Assembly: GCF_900114325.1 (NCBI RefSeq)
Contig: NZ_FOSR01000005.1
Coordinates: forward strand, 1 to 64,000
DNA from: Rhodanobacter glycinis
GTDB lineage: Bacteria; Pseudomonadota; Gammaproteobacteria; Xanthomonadales; Rhodanobacteraceae
DNA length: 64,000 nucleotides
Reading direction: 5' to 3'
Below, piece after piece: positions 8,471 through 16,886 of the stretch. Each line of letters opens with the position of its first letter. The stretch's first letter is position 1. The notes beneath the pieces are model-generated. The model was not told where the DNA came from. It did not search any database and worked only from the letters and a program-made list of their open reading frames with translations. Made by a program: the position numbers and the translations under genes.

Positions 8471-8595
8471 GGGTTTTCTCCATTGGCATGCGGCTGGCAA
8501 GACGGCGTCTTGCGGGGAGCAGCGGCCACCCCATTAGCCGGTCCGACCCCATCATTCGTCCAATGGATTGTCTCGATGAATTTTATAGGCGGAAG

Positions 8596-9498
8596 CTATG
8601 CATCGGCATGCTCTCGTGCGTAGCGCGACGGCGACAGGCCGACGTGGCGGGTGAAGGCGGTACTGAAGGTGCTGGCCGAGCTGTAGCCGACGCGTTCGGC
8701 GATGTCGGCGATGGCGTCTTCGCTCTTGCGCAGCAGTTGCTTGGCCAGCGCCATGCGCCAGGCGAGCAGGTAGGCCATCGGGGCGACGCCGACGGTGCGG
8801 CTGAAGCGCTCGAAGAAAGCCGAGCGCGACAGTGCGGCTTCCCGCGCCAGTTGCTCGACCGTCCATGCGCGGGTCGGCTGTTCGTGCATGGCACGCAACG
8901 CCAGCGCCAGTCGCGCGTCGGCCAGCCCGCGTACCAGTCCGGGTGAGGCGCTGGTACCGGCAGCGGAGCGCATGGCTTCGATCAGCAGCACTTCCAGCAG
9001 CCGCGCCAGTACCACGTCACGGGCCGGGCGTTGCGCGCGCGACTCCTCACCCACCAGCTTTACCAGCAACGCCAGCCGTCGCTCGCCGCGCACGTGGACG
9101 AGCTGCGGCAGCAGCGACACCAGCAGGTCGGCATCGGGCGAGTCGAAGCTGCAATGACCCACCAGCATGTGCATGTCGGTCGGGCCCTCCTGCGTGCCGA
9201 TGCGGAACAGGCCATGGCCCTGTGCGACGGGCGTGGATTCGATGCCTGCCGCCGGCGGTTCGAGGCTGGACATCGCCACGCCGTGGGCGGCAGGGACCAG
9301 CGCGAAGTCGCCCGCCTGCAGTTCGATCGTCGCGTGTCCGTCGATCGTGGCGCGACAGCCGCCTTCCAGCACCACGCAGTAGAACGGTTGCCCCGCATCC
9401 GAACGACGGATGTGCCAGCGACCGGCGCCGACGACCGCTTTCGAAAACCGGGCGCTCGGCTGCAGCAGCGTGACCACGTCGGTCAGTGGATCAATCAT
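8596..9498 (-). CDS. AraC family transcriptional regulator (cupin_6 type)
   Basis: A 300-residue regulator. The N-terminal half is a cupin-type ligand domain (WHIRRSDAGQPFYCVVLEGG and ELQAGDFALVPAAHG are typical of the AraC/cupin_6 group). The C-terminal ~100 residues hold two helix-turn-helix motifs (WTVEQLAREAALSRSAFFERF and IADIAERVGYSSASTFSTAF, ending GLSPSRYARE). It is divergent from the short-chain dehydrogenase gene at 9601 with a 102-bp shared spacer, the usual layout for an AraC-type activator of the adjacent reductase gene. Start at 9498 (MIDPLTDV) matches the family; the frame remains open upstream by chance. Confidence 0.9.
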   Translation of the reverse strand: MIDPLTDVVTLLQPSARFSKAVVGAGRWHIRRSDAGQPFYCVVLEGGCRATIDGHATIELQAGDFALVPAAHGVAMSSLEPPAAGIESTPVAQGHGLFRIGTQEGPTDMHMLVGHCSFDSPDADLLVSLLPQLVHVRGERRLALLVKLVGEESRAQRPARDVVLARLLEVLLIEAMRSAAGTSASPGLVRGLADARLALALRAMHEQPTRAWTVEQLAREAALSRSAFFERFSRTVGVAPMAYLLAWRMALAKQLLRKSEDAIADIAERVGYSSASTFSTAFTRHVGLSPSRYAREHADA

Positions 9499-9600
9499 GC
9501 CGGACTCTCGCCAAGGAAACATGGACGTTCGATTGTAGTGAGTACGGCGATGGCGGCCTATCGTCGGGTTTCCCCATCCACCCGTACCTGAGGAATCCCC

Positions 9601-10347
9601 ATGCAGACCATCCTGATCACCGGTTGTTCGTCCGGCTTCGGCCTGGAGATCGCCCGCCATTTTCTCGACCGCGACTGGCGGGTGATCGCCACCATGCGCA
9701 CGCCGCACGAGGACGTGTTGCCGTGTTCCGAGCGCCTGCGCGTGCTCGCGCTCGATGTCACCGATCCAGCGAGTATCCGGCAAGCCGTCGAGGCGGCAGG
9801 ACCGATCGATGCGCTGGTGAACAACGCCGGCATCGGCGCCGGGGCACCCTTCGAGCTGACGCCGATGACGACGGCACGCGATGTGTTCGAAACCAACCTG
9901 TTCGGCACGATGGCGCTGACCCAGGCAGTGGTACCGCAGTTCCGGCAACGCAAGGCCGGCGTCGTGGTGAACGTGACGTCGAGCGTGACCCTGAAGACGC
10001 TGCCCCTGGTCGGCGTGTACACCGCGAGCAAGGCCGCGGTGAACGCCTTCACCGAATCCATGGCGCTGGAACTCGAACCCTTCGGCGTGCGCGTGCGGCT
10101 GGTGCTGCCGGGGCGTTCGCCCGAAACCCGCTTCGGCGACAACGCGCGATCGCACATGCATGGCATGGACCACCCGGCCTACGCCGAGTTGGTCGAAGAC
10201 GTGCTGGCGCGGATGCGCGATACGTCCGGCCCGCTCACGTATTCGACGGATGTCGCGGAAGCCGTGTGGCGCGCGGTGACCGATCCGTCGTCGCCCATGC
10301 GCATTCCCGCCGGCGAAGACGCGATGGCCTGGGCTGCGAAAGGCTGA
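9601..10347 (+). CDS. Short-chain dehydrogenase/reductase (SDR)
   Basis: A 248-residue classical SDR. It has the NAD(P)-binding TGCSSGFG motif (8-14), Asp in LDVTD (52), NNAG (74-77), the catalytic Ser around 127-128, and the YTASK catalytic Tyr140/Lys144. The Arg-rich loop after the first strands hints at NADP(H) preference. The substrate cannot be told from sequence. It is divergently transcribed from an AraC regulator and is followed by a perfect 12-bp stem hairpin. The AraC/SDR pairing is common in Xanthomonadales and Burkholderiales. Confidence 0.9.
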   Translation: MQTILITGCSSGFGLEIARHFLDRDWRVIATMRTPHEDVLPCSERLRVLALDVTDPASIRQAVEAAGPIDALVNNAGIGAGAPFELTPMTTARDVFETNLFGTMALTQAVVPQFRQRKAGVVVNVTSSVTLKTLPLVGVYTASKAAVNAFTESMALELEPFGVRVRLVLPGRSPETRFGDNARSHMHGMDHPAYAELVEDVLARMRDTSGPLTYSTDVAEAVWRAVTDPSSPMRIPAGEDAMAWAAKG

Positions 10348-10373
10348 TCGTCGCGGGCTCCGCTCCAACGCGA

Positions 10374-10406
10374 AACAGGGCAGGGCACGCGTGGCCCTGC
10401 CCTGTT
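10374..10406. terminator. Hairpin between convergent SDR and epimerase genes
   Basis: AACAGGGCAGGG (10374-10385) pairs perfectly with CCCTGCCCTGTT (10395-10406) around a 9-nt loop. The genes on both sides converge on it, so it could stop transcription from both directions, although neither side has a strong T-tract. Confidence 0.6.
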
Positions 10407-10478
10407 CGAAAGCGGTTGCCGGAAGCTGGGCCATGCCATTCGACGGTTTCCGCCAGCAGCCCGGAAGACAGCGGTGCC

Positions 10479-11378
10479 TCAGCTTGCGGCGACGCCGGAG
10501 TAATCCATGTGCTTGAGGTCGGTGATCAGGTCCGGGCCGGTGGGATGCCAGCCGAGCACCTTGCGGGTCCATGCACTCGATGCGAGCAGGTCCATGGCGG
10601 CAAACATGCCCATCGAGCCGAAATGCCCAGCCGCGTCTTCGGCGGAAATCGATTTCACGGGTACGCCGAGGCCGGCGCCGATGACTTCGGCGATGGTGCG
10701 CACCGGAATGCCTTCTTCGGCAACGGCGTGATAGCGCGCCGGTTCGCGGCGCTCGATGGCCAGGCGATAGAGCCGCGCGACATCGAGCACATGCGCACTC
10801 GGCCAGCGGTTGCGTCCTTCGCCGACGTAGGCCGAGACGCCTTTCGCGCGGGCGATGGCCACCAACGGTGTGATGAGCCCCTGCTTGACCGTGTCGTGCA
10901 CTTGCGGCAGTCGCATTACCGATACGGCGACACCGGCTGCCGACAGCTCTATCCCCGCCAACTCGGAGGCGGAGCGGGGATTCGGATTATCCGTGTTGAC
11001 GACGCTTTCGGTGGCGGCCTGTCCGTCGCCAGGACTGCCCATGCCCGTGCCGGAAGTGATCAGCAATGGCCGGTTTGTGCCGATCAGCGCCGAGCCCAGC
11101 GCCTTGATCGCCTGGCGATCCTTTTCGCAGTTCGCGACGAAGTTCGAGAAGTCGTGATCGAAGGCGGTGTGGATCACCGCGTCTGCCTGCGCCGCACCGC
11201 TGCGCAGGCTTTCCAGGTCTTCGAGCTGGCCGCGATGCACCTCGGCACCGGCGGCGGCGAGCGCCCGGGCGCCGGCATCCGAGCGGGTCATGCCGAGAAC
11301 CTGGTGACCGGCACCAAGCAGCTCGGGCACGATCCGCGAGCCGATGAAACCGGTTGCGCCGGTAAGGAAGATGCGCAT
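10479..11378 (-). CDS. NAD-dependent epimerase/dehydratase-like SDR
   Basis: A 299-residue extended/atypical SDR. The dinucleotide-binding TGATGFIG (6-13) is intact and the protein has the RLPQVHD and KGVSAYVGEGRNRWPSAHVLDVA motifs typical of the 'SDR family / NAD-dependent epimerase' proteins often annotated next to AraC or TetR genes. No YxxxK motif is visible; the region that should carry it reads NPRSASELAGIEL, a feature shared by many members of this atypical group. It probably uses NAD(P)(H) on a small carbonyl compound; the substrate is unknown. The gene starts 42 bp after the stop of the XRE gene, in the same orientation. Confidence 0.85.
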   Translation of the reverse strand: MRIFLTGATGFIGSRIVPELLGAGHQVLGMTRSDAGARALAAAGAEVHRGQLEDLESLRSGAAQADAVIHTAFDHDFSNFVANCEKDRQAIKALGSALIGTNRPLLITSGTGMGSPGDGQAATESVVNTDNPNPRSASELAGIELSAAGVAVSVMRLPQVHDTVKQGLITPLVAIARAKGVSAYVGEGRNRWPSAHVLDVARLYRLAIERREPARYHAVAEEGIPVRTIAEVIGAGLGVPVKSISAEDAAGHFGSMGMFAAMDLLASSAWTRKVLGWHPTGPDLITDLKHMDYSGVAAS

Positions 11379-11420
11379 GGGGAATCTCCGATGAGGGGTA
11401 TTCCACGATGCGTCACGCCG

Positions 11421-11702
11421 TCACGCGGGAAAAGTAGTGGCGTTATCGGGGTATGGAAACCAACAGGATCGACATGCGATGCGGGCCGATATCGGGCTCA
11501 GAAAAAGTCCAGCATTACCTTGGAGCGTGGGCGCCAGCAGACAGATGTTGCACAGGGCGACATTGCGTACTCCGCGCTCGATGCCGCTGACGTAAGAGCG
11601 TGCCAGGCCGCTTTCCAGCGCGAGCTTTTCCTGCGACCAGCCGAGCGTTTTTCGCAGTCGGGCCAGGTGCTGGCCGAACAATTTCCGGGGGTCGTATTCC
11701 AT
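11421..11702 (-). CDS. XRE-type helix-turn-helix protein, C-terminus probably frameshifted
   Basis: From ATG 11702 (MEYDPRKL) the protein has a classic Xre/Cro helix-turn-helix: HLARLRKTLGWSQEKLALES then GLARSYVSGIERGVRNVAL. Proteins of this kind normally end about 20 residues later with a hydrophobic tail such as 'NICLLA.TL...MLDF'. Here the main frame leaves that pattern after CNICLLAPTLQ and runs on through about 30 low-quality residues, whereas the adjacent frame reads VMLDFF and stops. Removing one base near 11523 would restore a normal ~75-residue protein, so this is either a frameshifted gene or a sequencing error. The flanking DNA upstream is AT-rich (11700-11830). Confidence 0.65.
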   Translation of the reverse strand: MEYDPRKLFGQHLARLRKTLGWSQEKLALESGLARSYVSGIERGVRNVALCNICLLAPTLQGNAGLFLSPISARIACRSCWFPYPDNATTFPA

Positions 11703-11864
11703 GAATGCAACTATTTGATTATTTATGCGATTTTTAGGTATTTGCGCCCCTTCATGGGCGCGCATATAGTGGCTTGCCCAATAGTTACACGCTCTATGAG
11801 CTATGAGTTTCATTATGTGATGTAAGGCATTCCAGGCGAGGTGCATGGAATCAGGGGGTGGATC

Positions 11865-12353
11865 ATGTTGACGGGATCACATGTGGCGCCGACGGCCAAT
11901 GATGGCGCTTTCATTTCTGCAGAGATTTTTGGCGGCGATCACGCCGCGGCTACCAGCCTCGGCGAGTTGCTCGATCACTTGCTGGGCGGCGGGGCACGCA
12001 TCCAGGCCGATGCCGGCTTGTCGCGCTTTTGCCAGCAACGGCTGGCGGTCATCAAGCATGGCGCCGAGGCGCAGTCGCTGGAATGCCTGCACGGCTTGCA
12101 GGCCATGTCGCTGGTACTGGGGGTCGCGCTGGAACACCCGCGGGACGAGCTGTCCATGCCGGTGCTGGCCGACGTGGCCTGGCATTTCCATGTCCAGTTG
12201 CACGCGGTCGAGCGCTGGAGGGAACTGGCCGAGAATGCCGCCGGCTTGCTCGAAAACCAGCGGGTGGCCGGCGATGTCGCCCATTGCTACGTGAGCTGGG
12301 CGCGCTCGATTGGCGAGTGGCCCGAGAGCGAGAACCCGGGGCCCGGGCAGTAG
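11865..12353 (+). CDS. Hypothetical protein, divergent from the XRE regulator
   Basis: A 162-residue soluble protein starting MLTGSHVAPTANDGAF with GGGGGTGG just upstream. The body is predicted all-helical, with SLGELLDHLLGGGARIQAD, SLECLHGLQAMSLVLG and VQLHAVERWRELAENAAGLL. The nearest thing I can say is that short helical proteins of this sort occur as strain-variable hypotheticals in Xanthomonadales; no named family is recognised. It shares the AT-rich 160-bp spacer with the XRE gene, which may regulate it. Confidence 0.55.
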   Translation: MLTGSHVAPTANDGAFISAEIFGGDHAAATSLGELLDHLLGGGARIQADAGLSRFCQQRLAVIKHGAEAQSLECLHGLQAMSLVLGVALEHPRDELSMPVLADVAWHFHVQLHAVERWRELAENAAGLLENQRVAGDVAHCYVSWARSIGEWPESENPGPGQ

Positions 12354-12527
12354 CCGGGGCCGGATCAGGATTCTGGCCATTCCGAGGGTGCCCGGAAGGG
12401 CGATGACGTGCCTGAACCATGGCTGCGCCGGGCATTCATCGGCGGCGCGCGCGCGAGTATGCTGGGGAACCGCCGCGCTTGCGTGCGGTCCACACCTACC
12501 ATGTGCCCAGGAAATCGGAGTGTTCCC

Positions 12528-13139
12528 ATGAATTTGCGTCGCCCCCTGCTTGTCGTCTCGCTGCTTGCCGCGGCCGGGCTTGCCGTTACTCCCGTGGCTC
12601 CGGTGCAGGCGGCGCCTGCGCAAGGTGCGGATGCGCTGGGCGGCAACCCGGTGCCGGGCGTATGCATGCTTTCGCGCGAGGCGGTGTTTGCCAACGCCAA
12701 GGTCGGCCAGGCTGCAAGCCGGCATTTGAAGCAATTGGCGGATCAGGCCAAATCGCAGTTGGATACCCAGCGCGCGCCGTTGCAGAAGGACGTGCAGGCT
12801 TTCCAGCAGAAGGCTCAGTCGCTCAGCGAAGCCCAGCGCAAGCAACAGGGTCAGGCCCTGCAGCAGCGGATGGAAGCGTTCCAGACCCAGGCGAGCGAAC
12901 TCAATGACCGTATCCAGCTGACCCGTTCCAAGGTGATGGAGCGCATCGGCCAGGACGCCGAGCCGGTCGTCGCCAGCGCCTACAAGAGCCATCACTGCGG
13001 CTTGCTGCTGAACCGCGATTCGGTGCTGGGTGGCAACGTGCAGAACGATCTCACTGCGGAGGTCATCCAGGGCCTGGATCGCAAGATCACCACGATGAGC
13101 TTCAACCTGGAGCCGCTGCCGAAGCAGAGCGGCAAGTAA
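12528..13139 (+). CDS. OmpH/Skp family periplasmic chaperone-like protein
   Basis: A 203-residue exported protein. The N-terminal 28 residues are a signal peptide (LLVVSLLAAAGLAV, cleavage likely after VQA). The mature part contains the Skp/OmpH pattern: a conserved AVFANAKVGQAASRHLKQL segment then a long charged Gln/Lys/Glu helix (~residues 75-150) that forms the tentacle coiled coil in Skp. Skp holds unfolded outer-membrane proteins in the periplasm before handover to BAM. The canonical skp gene is normally next to bamA, which is not here, so this is probably a paralogue. ATG 12528 has CGGAG 7 nt upstream. Confidence 0.8.
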   Translation: MNLRRPLLVVSLLAAAGLAVTPVAPVQAAPAQGADALGGNPVPGVCMLSREAVFANAKVGQAASRHLKQLADQAKSQLDTQRAPLQKDVQAFQQKAQSLSEAQRKQQGQALQQRMEAFQTQASELNDRIQLTRSKVMERIGQDAEPVVASAYKSHHCGLLLNRDSVLGGNVQNDLTAEVIQGLDRKITTMSFNLEPLPKQSGK

Positions 13140-13196
13140 GCACTTCGCCGGGGCCTGACCAGCCTGGTGCCGGTCGGCCGGATAACCCCGGATACG

Positions 13197-13225
13197 AAAA
13201 AGCCGCGCCTCCCGGCGCGGCTTTT
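13197..13225. terminator. Bidirectional intrinsic terminator
   Basis: AAAAAGCCGCGC (13197-13208) pairs with GCGCGGCTTTTT (13214-13225) around a short loop. It serves the Skp-like gene on the plus strand and the FadL gene on the minus strand, which converge here; the A and T tracts give a proper U-run in both directions. Confidence 0.9.
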
Positions 13226-13253
13226 TCGTGGGCGGACAGCCGCCGCGTGTTGC

Positions 13254-14636
13254 TCAGAACTGATACGTGCCGGCCAGGCTGAGCACATCGCCATGGTCCT
13301 GAAATACGCCATCCATGGTGCCAGCGCCGAGCAGGTTCTGGTTCTTCATGTGCACCGGCGTGTCCTTCACGAACTGGTGCTGGTAGGCGAAGTCGAAGCT
13401 CATCGCCTTGCTGGCGCGATAGCCGACGCCCACGCCGACGATTCTGCGCGTGCCATCGGGAATGCGTGGATCGCGGCTGACGATGTTCGTCGGGGTCTGG
13501 TCATAACCGATACCTGCGCGCAACGTCCAGGCCGGGTTGATGTGGTATTCGCCGCCCAGCGAATAGAACCAGCTGTCCTTGTATTTCTGCGGCAGCGATA
13601 CCAGCGTCTCGCTGCCGGACTTGAGCGTGAGCACGCCGAAGCTCGACCAGTCGGTCCATTGCGCGGTGGCGCTTAGGGTGAAGCGCGAGTTGACGACGTG
13701 GACCCAGTCCACGCTGGCGTAGGCCGGTGAATCCAGGCGCGCGCTGGCACTGGCGGGGCCGTCGGTCTTGATCGTCGGCAGCGAGGGATCCAGCACCGGG
13801 GCTAGCCCGATCAGGCTCTTGCCCTCGTCGCCGCCATAGATCTGGTAGTTGCCCGTCATGTTGTTCTTGACGCGCGAGTGATAGGTCAGGTCGAACGTGT
13901 CCCACTGCGTGGGCTTCCAGACCAGGCCGCCGAAATAGCCGAAGGCGAACTTCTTCTTGACGTTGACGTTGAGCTGCTCGTCGGCGGTCTGGGGGACGAA
14001 CAGGGGCGCACCGACGATCGTATTGGCTGCGCCGGTGGTGTCGATGATCGAGTTCAGCTGCGCCTTGGTGCGCTGCCCCATGATGCCCAGGCCCAGCGAG
14101 AACTCGTCGTTGACCTTGAAGGCCGCGGAGAAGCTCAGCGCCACCGATTGCAGGCTGGTCTTGGTGCCGAAGTAGCGCCCTTGCCAGGTGGGGTTGTACT
14201 TGCTGACCAGCCCGTATGGCACGCTGAGGCTGGCACCCAGTGCGAAGCGGTCGTTGATCGGCGCGACGAAGGCGATGTTCGGGAACGGCTCGAACTTGCC
14301 GAAGCCGTTCGGATTGTTGCCGCTGACTGGCTTGCCCTGCTGGTCGCGGAAGCTGCCGCGGAATTCGGCGCTGGGCCGGATGCCGGTGGCGGTGACCTGC
14401 AGCGTCGGTGCGCCGAAGAACACCATGGCCGCGGGGTTGTTGAAGGCAGCGGTAGGATCGTTGGGATACAACGAGCCGCCGGCCGAGACGCGTCCCCAGC
14501 CGGCCGCCGAGGTGGTGGGCAACTGGAACGAGGCAGCGTGTGCCGTCAGCGGCACGGCCAGGGCGGTGGCGATGGAAAGTGCCAGACCGGCCTTGATCGA
14601 AGGATGGATGGTGGGGCGATGCTTCAGGCGTTTCAT
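13254..14636 (-). CDS. OmpP1/FadL family outer-membrane transport protein
   Basis: A 460-residue outer-membrane beta-barrel. After a long signal peptide (cleavage near AHAASFQLP) it has the FadL N-terminal hallmark: GWGRVSAGGSLYPNDPTAAFNNPAAM, the NPA motif of the hatch region, then FxPxxxFVAPINDRFALGASLSVPYGL. The C-terminus ends in aromatic TYQF as expected for BAM-assembled barrels. FadL homologues take up long-chain fatty acids or other hydrophobic compounds. AGGAG lies 7 nt before ATG 14636. The TetR-family gene lies upstream on the same strand (139-bp gap), suggesting a tetR-fadL unit controlled by that repressor. Confidence 0.92.
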   Translation of the reverse strand: MKRLKHRPTIHPSIKAGLALSIATALAVPLTAHAASFQLPTTSAAGWGRVSAGGSLYPNDPTAAFNNPAAMVFFGAPTLQVTATGIRPSAEFRGSFRDQQGKPVSGNNPNGFGKFEPFPNIAFVAPINDRFALGASLSVPYGLVSKYNPTWQGRYFGTKTSLQSVALSFSAAFKVNDEFSLGLGIMGQRTKAQLNSIIDTTGAANTIVGAPLFVPQTADEQLNVNVKKKFAFGYFGGLVWKPTQWDTFDLTYHSRVKNNMTGNYQIYGGDEGKSLIGLAPVLDPSLPTIKTDGPASASARLDSPAYASVDWVHVVNSRFTLSATAQWTDWSSFGVLTLKSGSETLVSLPQKYKDSWFYSLGGEYHINPAWTLRAGIGYDQTPTNIVSRDPRIPDGTRRIVGVGVGYRASKAMSFDFAYQHQFVKDTPVHMKNQNLLGAGTMDGVFQDHGDVLSLAGTYQF

Positions 14637-14775
14637 GGCAGTTCTCCTGGTAGGGCGGCGGTTCGCATGTCGGCCAGCGGCCATGAAGCCGGTGACCGTG
14701 ACAACGTCGGGAACGTGGATGCTCCGAAAGGCGGCATGAGGTACGGCACCGTTCGGTGGCGGAGCGGTCGTTGGA

Positions 14776-15531
14776 TCATGGGTCTTTCCCCCTGCGTGGT
14801 CGCCCGGTCCTTGCGGGCGACGGTGTGACAGCCTGCGTGTCTGCAACGGCAAGCACGCGTTCGATGGCATGGACCTGTTCGGCGGTACCGAAGGGACCTG
14901 CCAGGGTGGGCGTGATCAGTGAAATCAGTCGGGCCAGCAATTCGGCGTCGTCGATGTCCTGGCCCATGCTGAGCGTGGCGGCGAGCTGGTCGAAATCTTC
15001 GCCGGCAAGCATGCCGGCAAGGGCCTTCAGGCCGAAGTGCAGGCGCAGGCCCAGTTCATTGCGCGGCAAGCCCGGAAGCGCGGCCGAGAACGCTTCGAAA
15101 AAGCGCTCGAAAATGGGCCGGTAATGTTCCTGCAGATAGTTGCGGATGAACGGCGACGGATCGCTGTAGACGCGGCCCAGCAGGCGCATGAAACAGGGGC
15201 CGCCGGCGGGGTCACGGCTCAGCCGCAGCGCCGGCACGAACAGCGTGCCGAGGATGGACGCGGCATCGGGCCGCTCGTGCCATTCGCGTTCGCAAGCGGT
15301 GAGCAGCTTCAGCCGCGCCTCGTTGAGGCTGGACAGGCGCAGCGTGAGCAACTCGTGCATCAGCGCTTCCTTGCCGCCGTAGTGATAGTTCACTGCGGCA
15401 AGGTTGGCGTGAGCGAGGGCGGTGATCTGGCGCAGCGACATCGTGTCGTAGCCCTGTTCGACAAACAGGACTTCGGCCGCTTCGAGCAAGCGTTGCCGGG
15501 TGTGGCTGCTGGAAGACTGGCTGCCGCGCAT
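14776..15531 (-). CDS. TetR/AcrR family transcriptional regulator
   Basis: A 251-residue repressor. N-terminal HTH: TRQRLLEAAEVLFVEQGYDT and MSLRQITALAHANLAAVNYHYGGKEAL, a textbook TetR DNA-binding domain. The C-terminal ligand domain (LMHELLTLRLSSLNEARL onwards) resembles the TetR_C_'CprB/YcdC-like' proteins that regulate lipid metabolism. Placement just upstream of fadL suggests it controls fatty-acid or hydrophobic-compound uptake. An inverted repeat GTTTCAA...TTGAAAC lies 46-81 bp before its start codon and is a likely autoregulatory operator. Start at 15531 (MRGSQSS) is preferred over 15540, with weak ribosome-site support for either. Confidence 0.88.
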   Translation of the reverse strand: MRGSQSSSSHTRQRLLEAAEVLFVEQGYDTMSLRQITALAHANLAAVNYHYGGKEALMHELLTLRLSSLNEARLKLLTACEREWHERPDAASILGTLFVPALRLSRDPAGGPCFMRLLGRVYSDPSPFIRNYLQEHYRPIFERFFEAFSAALPGLPRNELGLRLHFGLKALAGMLAGEDFDQLAATLSMGQDIDDAELLARLISLITPTLAGPFGTAEQVHAIERVLAVADTQAVTPSPARTGRPRRGKDP

Positions 15532-15576
15532 GAAAAGCACCAGGTTCGCCCAAGGGACGCCGTGAGGCGCAAAACG

Positions 15577-15612
15577 GTTTCAAATGGATCTTTTCAAATC
15601 AACAGTTGAAAC
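15577..15612. promoter_or_regulatory. Candidate operator of the TetR regulator
   Basis: GTTTCAA (15577-15583) and TTGAAAC (15606-15612) are perfect inverted halves with a 22-bp spacer that contains a further TTTCAAA. The site is just upstream of the tetR-fadL unit. The rest of the interval to the M14 peptidase gene (15613-15913) shows no convincing gene. Confidence 0.45.
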
Positions 15613-15913
15613 GCATGTATGAAGCTAGTGTTACATCCATGTGAGTGCAATCTGCAGCGCACGATCGATGCATCTGAAACACGCTGGATAAGCAAAAACG
15701 GCAGGTCTCGCGCGCAAAGCCGCTCCCTGCAAGGCATGGAAATACGGCATGTTTTCGGAGCGGCAACGGAAAAGCGCGGGTATTTGCGCTTTTTTGCTGC
15801 ATGGCAATACGCAGGGGTGGCTGCGGGCGAGCGCGGATGCCCCGGCGTGAGCGGAGGCCGGTGTTAAAGTGCCACGTTTGATTGATGCCAAGACTCTGAA
15901 GCGAGGTGACACG

Positions 15914-16840
15914 ATGACGACCCAAGCCCCCTATCCGATCGGCACGCCCGGTATTCCCTGGGGCGCGGCGGAAGTGGCCGCCTGGCGTTCGCGCCAGCAC
16001 CGTCAACGCAGCTACGCCGACGATGTGCTGGGTGCGATCGACGGCCTGAGTGCGCGCTTCGACGTGGTGGAATACGGTCGTCTGGATTACGCGCCCGACA
16101 GCTACCCGCAATTCGCGCTGAAGAGCCGTCACTGGGACGACGCGTTGCCGATCATGCTGGTAACCGGCGGCGTACACGGTTACGAAACCAGTGGCGTGCA
16201 CGGCGCGCTGCAGTTCATCGATCGGCATGCGGCCGACTATGCGGGCAAGGCGAATTTGCTGATGGTGCCGTGTGTGAGCCCATGGGGTTACGAGCGCGTC
16301 CACCGCTGGAATCCGGACGCGCTGGACCCGAACCGTTCGTTCCACGCCGACAGCCCGGCGCAGGAATCGGCATCACTGATGCGTCTGGTCGCCCCGTTCC
16401 GCGATCGCGTGCTGATGCATATCGACCTGCACGAGACCACCGATACCGACGAAACCGAATTCCGGCCGGCATTGGCTGCGCGCGATGGCGTGGCGTACGA
16501 GCCGGGCGAGATTCCCGACGGTTTCTACCTGGTCGACGACAGCGAACACCCGCAGCCGGCGTTCCAGCAGGCGGTGATCGAGGCGGTGGCGAAAGTCACC
16601 CACATCGCGCCAGCCGATGCGCATGGCGAGATCATCGGTTCGCCGGTGGTGGCACCGGGCGTGATCGAGTACGCGCTGACCTCACTTGGACTTTGCGCCA
16701 GCATCACCACGGCACGCTACAAGACCACCACCGAGGTCTATCCCGACAGCCCCCATGCCACGCCGGAACAATGCAACGCGGCGCAGGTGGCGGCGGTGTG
16801 TGCGGCGATCGACTTCGCGCTGGCGCATCGGCAGGCCTGA
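15914..16840 (+). CDS. M14 family zinc carboxypeptidase-like protein
   Basis: A 308-residue protein. Zinc ligands of the M14 fold are visible: GGVHGYE (His88, Glu91, the HxxE motif) and MHIDLHETTD (third ligand His173). It resembles the AstE/succinylglutamate-desuccinylase-like and M14 'DUF2817-type' cytosolic members rather than secreted carboxypeptidase A, because no signal peptide is present. The reaction is probably hydrolysis of a C-terminal amide or peptide bond; the substrate is unknown. ATG 15914 (MTTQAPYP) has GAGGTGA 5 nt upstream; the frame is open slightly further up to 15869. Confidence 0.85.
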   Translation: MTTQAPYPIGTPGIPWGAAEVAAWRSRQHRQRSYADDVLGAIDGLSARFDVVEYGRLDYAPDSYPQFALKSRHWDDALPIMLVTGGVHGYETSGVHGALQFIDRHAADYAGKANLLMVPCVSPWGYERVHRWNPDALDPNRSFHADSPAQESASLMRLVAPFRDRVLMHIDLHETTDTDETEFRPALAARDGVAYEPGEIPDGFYLVDDSEHPQPAFQQAVIEAVAKVTHIAPADAHGEIIGSPVVAPGVIEYALTSLGLCASITTARYKTTTEVYPDSPHATPEQCNAAQVAAVCAAIDFALAHRQA

Positions 16841-16886
16841 CGGGGCCGGCGAAAGCCCCGCAGGGGCGGCCGCGCGCGACCGGTAC

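Noticed and set aside
9486-11825. 779-codon plus-strand frame spanning the SDR and epimerase genes
   Set aside because: It runs through two real genes in other frames and a terminator hairpin; composition is Arg/Ala-rich with no domain.
15619-15867. 82-codon frame upstream of the M14 peptidase
   Set aside because: Antisense frame of similar length in the same place and no conserved features; likely untranslated spacer.
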